A DNA stretch of 35,749 nucleotides from a virus: the IMG/VR virus record IMGVR_UViG_3300044628_000292, positions 1-35,749 of that record, one strand, 5' to 3'. The translations under genes and the position numbers were made by a program. Of the stretch, positions 31,543-35,749 are shown piece after piece (position 1 is the first letter of the stretch; every line of letters starts with the position of its first letter). A model generated the notes under the pieces. The model had not been told where the DNA came from, did not search any database, and saw only the letters and a program-made list of their open reading frames with translations.

Positions 31543-32070
31543 ATGAGTCTGGAAAACTATTCTCCCGAAGCAATTGAAGAGCTTGCTGCACTTTCAAAAC
31601 GCTTGTCGGAAGACCCAAAAACACGCAAATCCTTTCTAAGACTGGCAAAAGAGGTCAATCCTGACCTGCCTGTGCCTGAATTGGAGATGGAAGAGGTTGT
31701 CAACCAGCGTGTTTCGGCGTCCGAACAGCGTGTGGCAGACCTTGAGAAGCAGTTGCGTGCGCGTGAGGTGCGTGATGAACTAAATCGCCGCCGTAGCAAG
31801 CTAAAAGAGAGTGGTTACGCTCAGTCTGATGATGACATTCTTGAAATTGAGAAACTGATGACCGACAAAGGCATTGCTAATCATGAAACCGCCGCTGATT
31901 ACTGGCGTCACATGAAGCAATCGGCAGTGCCGACACCCGGTTATCCAGCGCCCGTCATGTCTCGCTTGGATGTGAAGGGCTATATGAAGAATCCGGTAGC
32001 TGCTGCCCGTGAAAATGCAGCGGCGGCTTTGGCTGAATTACGCAAAAATCCAAAGCCAATCGGTTTGTAA
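31543..32070 (+). CDS. Scaffolding protein (probable)
   Basis: 175 residues, leader AAGGGGCTAATC. A long charged helix (about 55-125; VNQRVSASEQRVADLEKQLR) and Pro-rich end fit phage scaffolds, which guide coat assembly and then leave. It lies right before the capsid gene, as expected. No protease is seen, so scaffold release may be non-proteolytic. Call rests on position and helix content. Confidence 0.65.
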   Translation: MSLENYSPEAIEELAALSKRLSEDPKTRKSFLRLAKEVNPDLPVPELEMEEVVNQRVSASEQRVADLEKQLRAREVRDELNRRRSKLKESGYAQSDDDILEIEKLMTDKGIANHETAADYWRHMKQSAVPTPGYPAPVMSRLDVKGYMKNPVAAARENAAAALAELRKNPKPIGL

Positions 32071-32101
32071 GGGGCTATTTTTTAAACTTCGGAGGTAAAT
32101 T

Positions 32102-33112
32102 ATGCCTATTGGTGGCGGCATTCTTCCGGCTTCGGGTACTAATCAGTACAACGAGTTGACCTACGTCACTCGTCGGGCATTTATCCCGAAGTTGGTCGTG
32201 CAAATCTACAACTCGACGCCCCTGATGGCGGCACTGATTGCAAACTCGCAGACTGCCTCCGGCGGTGTGTCGTCTGTATCGGTTCCAGTTCAGGGTTCTC
32301 AATTCGTGAATGCTCAGTGGTCGGACTATTCCGGTTCGTTCGCGCAGCCTTCCGTTCAGCAAGGTGCTTACCAAGCTGAATTTAACCTGAAGCTGCTGGT
32401 TTCTCCTGTGCCGTTCCTCGGTATGGAAGGTGCCGTACAGCAAGACTACGCAATCATTCCTCTGATCGAAGCGCGTATGAACGACGCGACCAACGTGATG
32501 ATGGATTCGATGGCAACCGCGCTGTATAACAACACCACGAACAACCAGCAATTCATCGGTCTGCCTGCGGCAGTAGATGATGGTACTGGCACCGCAACCT
32601 ACGGTAACATCAACCGTACTACGGACACATGGTGGAAGTCGAAGCAATACGCTGCTGGCTCGGTCAACCCGACCCGTCAAAACGTACTGCAATACATTTC
32701 CGGCACCGTGAAGAATGGCGCAGAGGTTCCGACCTTTGGCGTTTGCGGTTTCGGTACTTGGACGTTGCTGGCACAGGATTATGTAGGTCAAGAAAACTAC
32801 ATGATCACTCCCGGCTCCGGCTTTGATGGTGATGCCAATGGCCCACAGGCTGCTTTCCGCGCCCTGATGGTTGCTGGTGTGCCAATCTATCCAGACCCGT
32901 ATTGCCCGGAAGGTACTCTGTATCTGCTGAACACGAACTATCTCTCGCTCTATATCCATGAGCAGGCATCGTTCGCCTTCACTGGCTTCGAGTCCACACT
33001 TCCGAACTTCCAGATTGGCTACGTTGGTGCAGTTCTGATGATTGCAGAATTGGTAAACACCAAGCCGAAAGCCATGACGAAGATTACGGGCTACAACTCT
33101 TTGAGCCTGTAA
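32102..33112 (+). CDS. Major capsid protein, probably HK97-fold
   Basis: 336 residues, CGGAGGTAAATT before ATG. ELTYVTRRAFIPKLVVQIYN (about 15-34) is the N-arm-like part, RMNDATNVMMDSMATALYNN is a spine-helix-like segment, and the C-terminal FESTLPNFQIGYVGAVLMIA resembles the P-domain end of phage coats. Position after the scaffold and before head-completion genes supports it. The codon usage is more CG-rich than its neighbours, as expected for the most abundant protein. Confidence 0.82.
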   Translation: MPIGGGILPASGTNQYNELTYVTRRAFIPKLVVQIYNSTPLMAALIANSQTASGGVSSVSVPVQGSQFVNAQWSDYSGSFAQPSVQQGAYQAEFNLKLLVSPVPFLGMEGAVQQDYAIIPLIEARMNDATNVMMDSMATALYNNTTNNQQFIGLPAAVDDGTGTATYGNINRTTDTWWKSKQYAAGSVNPTRQNVLQYISGTVKNGAEVPTFGVCGFGTWTLLAQDYVGQENYMITPGSGFDGDANGPQAAFRALMVAGVPIYPDPYCPEGTLYLLNTNYLSLYIHEQASFAFTGFESTLPNFQIGYVGAVLMIAELVNTKPKAMTKITGYNSLSL

Positions 33113-33122
33113 GGAGGAAATC

Positions 33123-33446
33123 ATGTCTCTTGCACCTAATAAAATTATTCTGGCTGGCGCTCAAAGCAACACTCCGGGCGCTTACTTCCAGACTGTTACT
33201 ATTAACGCAGTGGCAACTGGCAACGGTACTGTCATTCCGGCAGGTATCTATGTCATGTTCCCGTCCGCTAACGTCACCGTGTTGGCCTATAACGGCAGTT
33301 CTAATGCTACCGTTATGGCATCCAATACCGGTGGTGTTGTGATCTCCGATGGTGTCAATATCTTTGCTAAGAATTCTTCTGGCAATGCGACAGTGACACT
33401 GCTGGACATCAACGGTGGTCAAGCTGCTGGCGAAACCTACGCATAA
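33123..33446 (+). CDS. Possible head decoration protein
   Basis: 107 residues, AGGAGGAAATC before ATG. Entirely beta-patterned and Gly/Asn/Thr-rich (VTINAVATGNGTVIPAGIYV, NVTVLAYNGSSNATVMAS). Immediately after the capsid gene, as is common for decoration proteins. Not assigned to a family. Confidence 0.58.
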   Translation: MSLAPNKIILAGAQSNTPGAYFQTVTINAVATGNGTVIPAGIYVMFPSANVTVLAYNGSSNATVMASNTGGVVISDGVNIFAKNSSGNATVTLLDINGGQAAGETYA

Positions 33447-33455
33447 GGGGGAGCT

Positions 33456-33857
33456 ATGGACGCAAATGCAGTAGGCCGGTCGTATCCAGATTCGTTTGGC
33501 AATTACCGTTTGGCAGAGCAAACAGGCGTAAGCCTAGCTGCTACTGGTGATGTCACGACTTTGGTTGCGCAAGCGGCAACTAAATACATTGTGCGTCGGA
33601 TAGTTCTGTCTAACTTCAGTGGTAATGCAAGTGGTGCCAATGTGGGTGTCTTCACTGCCGCAAGCGGTGGAGGCACTGCCATTGCAGCCGATCAAGCCCT
33701 AAGTGCTGCAACTGGCACGACTAAGTTTGATGACTTGACATTGGCTTCTGCTGCAAACACTGACGTTCAAACTGCCCGAGTGCTTTATGTTAATTGTTCG
33801 GTCAACGCCGCAGTTACTTGCGATGTTGCCCTGTATGGAGATATTGTCTCGCTATGA
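33456..33857 (+). CDS. Beta-rich head/tail accessory protein
   Basis: 133 residues, GGGGGAG before ATG. YPDSFGNYRLAEQTGVSLAA, then strands KYIVRRIVLSNFSGNA and LYVNCSVNAAVTCDVALYGD. Similar Gly/Ala/Thr beta proteins sit between coat and tail genes in many podoviruses. Its stop overlaps the next ATG. Confidence 0.58.
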   Translation: MDANAVGRSYPDSFGNYRLAEQTGVSLAATGDVTTLVAQAATKYIVRRIVLSNFSGNASGANVGVFTAASGGGTAIAADQALSAATGTTKFDDLTLASAANTDVQTARVLYVNCSVNAAVTCDVALYGDIVSL

Positions 33858-34195
33858 CCACGATCTTTGTTCGCAATAATGGTTCTGACCCTTTTTTCGA
33901 TGCTTTGGATGGTACGGTGTACCATTTCGAGTCTGGAAAAGAGATTGAGATTCCTGAAGTTGCAGCAAAGCATATCTTTGGTTATGGCGATGACAATAAA
34001 GAGCCGTATCTTGTAAGACTTGGTTGGATGAAAATGAGTAACCAGTTTAACGAAGCAATGGAAAAGCTGGCCTTGTTTTCTTTTTCGAAAGAGTCTGTTA
34101 AGCCCGTCCACTTGTCAGCCCCAGTGGTGGAACGAGTAGCCGCCCCAATGCCCAAGGCAAAGGGTGCGGCGAAAGTTGCAAACCTTGATGGTTAA
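33854..34195 (+). CDS. Head-completion-region hypothetical protein
   Basis: 113 residues from ATG 33854 (ATGA overlap). The longer frame from 33794 overlaps the previous gene. FVRNNGSDPFFDALDGTVYH, KEIEIPEVAAKHIFGYGD, then a Lys/Ala/Pro-rich end. A connector or adaptor is possible by position; no family recognised. Confidence 0.58.
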   Translation: MTTIFVRNNGSDPFFDALDGTVYHFESGKEIEIPEVAAKHIFGYGDDNKEPYLVRLGWMKMSNQFNEAMEKLALFSFSKESVKPVHLSAPVVERVAAPMPKAKGAAKVANLDG

Positions 34196-34197
34196 AA

Positions 34198-34836
34198 ATG
34201 GCAGATACGCTTGCTGGTTACATTACGCAAACCCGGCGTTTATTACATGACGTTAATGCGAACTTCTGGACAGATGCAGAGCTAACGGATTACATAAACG
34301 ATGGGCGTAACACCCTAGTCCGAGACTCAGGGTGCAATCGCGTTTTGCAGAATCACACGGTAACCTACAACGTCGAAACCATCGACTTTGCTGACTTGCC
34401 TGAAGGCGTCAATACCGTTGATGTGCTGAATGTGATCCTTTACTGGGGGAACTCCCGCATTCCACTGTACTACCTGCCTTGGACTGACTTTAATGCTCAG
34501 TTGCGCTATTGGCAAAACTATACTGGGCGTCCAGTGGGCTTTTCCATGTATGGGCCTAAGAAGATTTTTATTGGCCCAAAGCCTGATCAGGCATACGAGA
34601 TGGAGATTGATACCGTTGTCTTGGTTGATCCAATGACTAACGGTGCTGACGTTGAAGTATTACCAACACCTTTTACTGAAGCGGTGCCGTTCTACGCCGC
34701 TTACATAGCAAAATACCAAGAGCAATCCTACGGCGAGGCTGAAATCTTCAAGCAAGAGTACACCAAGCACGTTATGGAAGCTCTGAACACCACCTTTACT
34801 CGCAGGCTGCCGACACCTTACACAGCGGGGTATTGA
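34198..34836 (+). CDS. P22 gp4-like tail accessory (adaptor) protein
   Basis: 212 residues. GYITQTRRLLHDVNANFWTD, then AELTDYINDGRNTLVRDSG near the N-terminus is the typical adaptor/gp4-like start in podoviruses. A central IDFADLPEGVNTVDVLNV and YYLPWTDFNAQLRYWQNYTG follow. It attaches to the portal and receives the gp10-like protein encoded one base downstream. No lysozyme-like motif seen. Confidence 0.75.
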   Translation: MADTLAGYITQTRRLLHDVNANFWTDAELTDYINDGRNTLVRDSGCNRVLQNHTVTYNVETIDFADLPEGVNTVDVLNVILYWGNSRIPLYYLPWTDFNAQLRYWQNYTGRPVGFSMYGPKKIFIGPKPDQAYEMEIDTVVLVDPMTNGADVEVLPTPFTEAVPFYAAYIAKYQEQSYGEAEIFKQEYTKHVMEALNTTFTRRLPTPYTAGY

Positions 34837-34837
34837 T

Positions 34838-35749
34838 ATGGCTGCGGCAGAGCAGAAAAAAAATTACGCCGTAGTCAAAGACTTCAAAGGTCTTAACACC
34901 AAGAATAACCGCACGGTAATTGGTGATGGCGAGTTTAGCTGGCTAGAAAACATCCAGCCCATTGGCTACGGCAATCTCAAGATTACACCCGGCAATCAGC
35001 AGCTTGCGAATGTTGCATTTACTGCAAATGTTTCGTTTCAAGGCTCTGTCAACATTAGCAACAACGAGTATGTACTGGCGTTCCAAGACGATGGATCGGC
35101 ACAGTATGTCAACATTACGACAGGCGCTCAAGGAAACATTGCTCCGGCAAATACCTTTTCTAATGCCGATGTAATGATTACGCAGTGGCGCAATGAACGT
35201 GCGCTAATTATTGATCCGGTTAAAGGTTACAAGACTTGGGATGGCACCAATTTACTCTCCATTGGCAGCATCAATACGATTACCATCAATAATGGTGGCA
35301 GTGGCTATCTGACATCCAATACTGCTGTTACCTTTGGCGCACCCAATCAAGCGAATGGCGTACAGGCAACGGGTACGGTGGTGGTGGTTGCCAATGCGGT
35401 ATCGGAAGTGATTGTGACTGAGGCTGGCACAGGTTATACCACCGCGCCAACAGTCACTATTACTGGCGCAGGCACAAATGCCAATGTGACTTGCACGATT
35501 CTGAATCAGAGTGGATCTGATATTGCCACTTTCTCAGGCCGCACTTGGATTGCGCAGGATCGTACCGTGTATTACACGGCAACCGATACCTACAATGATT
35601 TTATTAACTTAACGGCTGGCTTCATTACGTTAAGTGATTCGACGTTGCGTACCGAAATTACCCGCATTCTTTCTGCCAACAACTTTTTGTATGTATTTGG
35701 CGAAGACAGTATCAACGTCTTTTCGGATGTGCGGGTAGATTCTACGCTT
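34838..35749 (+). CDS. P22 gp10-like tail (DNA stabilisation) protein, 5' part, continues at base 1
   Basis: ATG at 34838 follows the gp4-like gene after one base and stays open to the window edge (304 codons). It opens with a charged segment and the phrase KDFKGLNTKNN, typical of the start of P22 gp10-type packaged-DNA stabilisation proteins. Residues about 148-222 form a Gly/Thr/Val-rich stretch with GGSGY and GTGYTTAPTVTITG motifs, a beta repeat seen in many phage and surface proteins. That probable insert may explain why the full product (about 576 aa) is longer than P22 gp10 (472 aa). The last 155 bases repeat the start of the window. Confidence 0.72.
   Translation, partial: MAAAEQKKNYAVVKDFKGLNTKNNRTVIGDGEFSWLENIQPIGYGNLKITPGNQQLANVAFTANVSFQGSVNISNNEYVLAFQDDGSAQYVNITTGAQGNIAPANTFSNADVMITQWRNERALIIDPVKGYKTWDGTNLLSIGSINTITINNGGSGYLTSNTAVTFGAPNQANGVQATGTVVVVANAVSEVIVTEAGTGYTTAPTVTITGAGTNANVTCTILNQSGSDIATFSGRTWIAQDRTVYYTATDTYNDFINLTAGFITLSDSTLRTEITRILSANNFLYVFGEDSINVFSDVRVDSTL
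35595..35749. repeat. Terminal direct repeat, right copy (circular overlap)
   Basis: Second copy of the 155-bp end repeat; the reading frame of the gp10-like gene continues through it into base 1. The unit genome is thus 35,594 bp. It lies inside a gene, which argues against a physical terminal repeat of the T7 kind and for an assembly overlap. Confidence 0.9.

Noticed and set aside
32075-33124. 349-codon minus-strand frame opposite the major capsid gene
   Set aside because: A shadow of the capsid coding frame; Arg/His/Val-rich product, and it conflicts with the strand of every gene around it.
1-35749. Prophage or temperate phage signs (integrase, attachment site), tRNA genes
   Set aside because: No integrase motif or attachment repeat was seen, and no tRNA-like cloverleaf was noticed by eye; a tRNA scan was not possible here.

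Overview
The window is one almost complete genome of a tailed double-stranded DNA phage, most likely a podovirus with a P22-type tail. Bases 1-155 and 35595-35749 are the same sequence apart from two substitutions. A tail gene that starts at 34838 runs off the right edge and continues in frame from base 1 to 974. The molecule is therefore circular, or circularly permuted, with a unit of 35,594 bp. A Gram-negative host is likely, and the short conserved phage families recall uncultured freshwater betaproteobacterial phages. That host guess rests on recalled resemblance, not on a search.

There are two opposed transcription units. The rightward (late) unit starts at a promoter near 24869-24897 and runs through small regulators, a DUF5672-like glycosyltransferase, large terminase, portal, scaffold, major capsid protein and head-tail proteins. 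It then crosses the junction to the gp10-like tail protein, tail fibres, a short lipid-enzyme cassette, four large internal (ejection) proteins, small basic proteins, the lysis genes and a methyltransferase. It ends at a strong hairpin terminator (16748-16776). The leftward (early) genes run from 24438 down to 16776. They encode an ArdC-like antirestriction protein, small proteins, a YqaJ exonuclease, a probable single-strand annealing protein, an SSB-like protein, a secreted cysteine-rich peptide, a PDDEXK nuclease and a GT-A glycosyltransferase.

The leftward block is split by a roughly 600 bp non-coding region (21867-22467). It carries an early promoter, two perfect DnaA boxes and at least eight 13-17 bp iteron-like repeats in very AT-rich DNA, so it is a good candidate replication origin. 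No polymerase, helicase, primase or Rep initiator is recognisable, so replication probably relies on the host, with phage recombination proteins. No integrase was found.

The most unusual content is at 4561-5975: an acyl carrier protein with an intact DSLD serine site, followed by a beta-ketoacyl-ACP synthase with a complete Cys-His-His set plus the conserved Lys and Glu. They sit in a chain of genes joined by 4-bp ATGA overlaps, between the tail fibres and the ejection proteins. A phage-encoded acyl-ACP elongation or acyl-modification module expressed with virion genes is the leading candidate for an undescribed system here. Second-tier curiosities are the 48-residue, eight-cysteine secreted peptide, the iteron origin, and the two glycosyltransferases.
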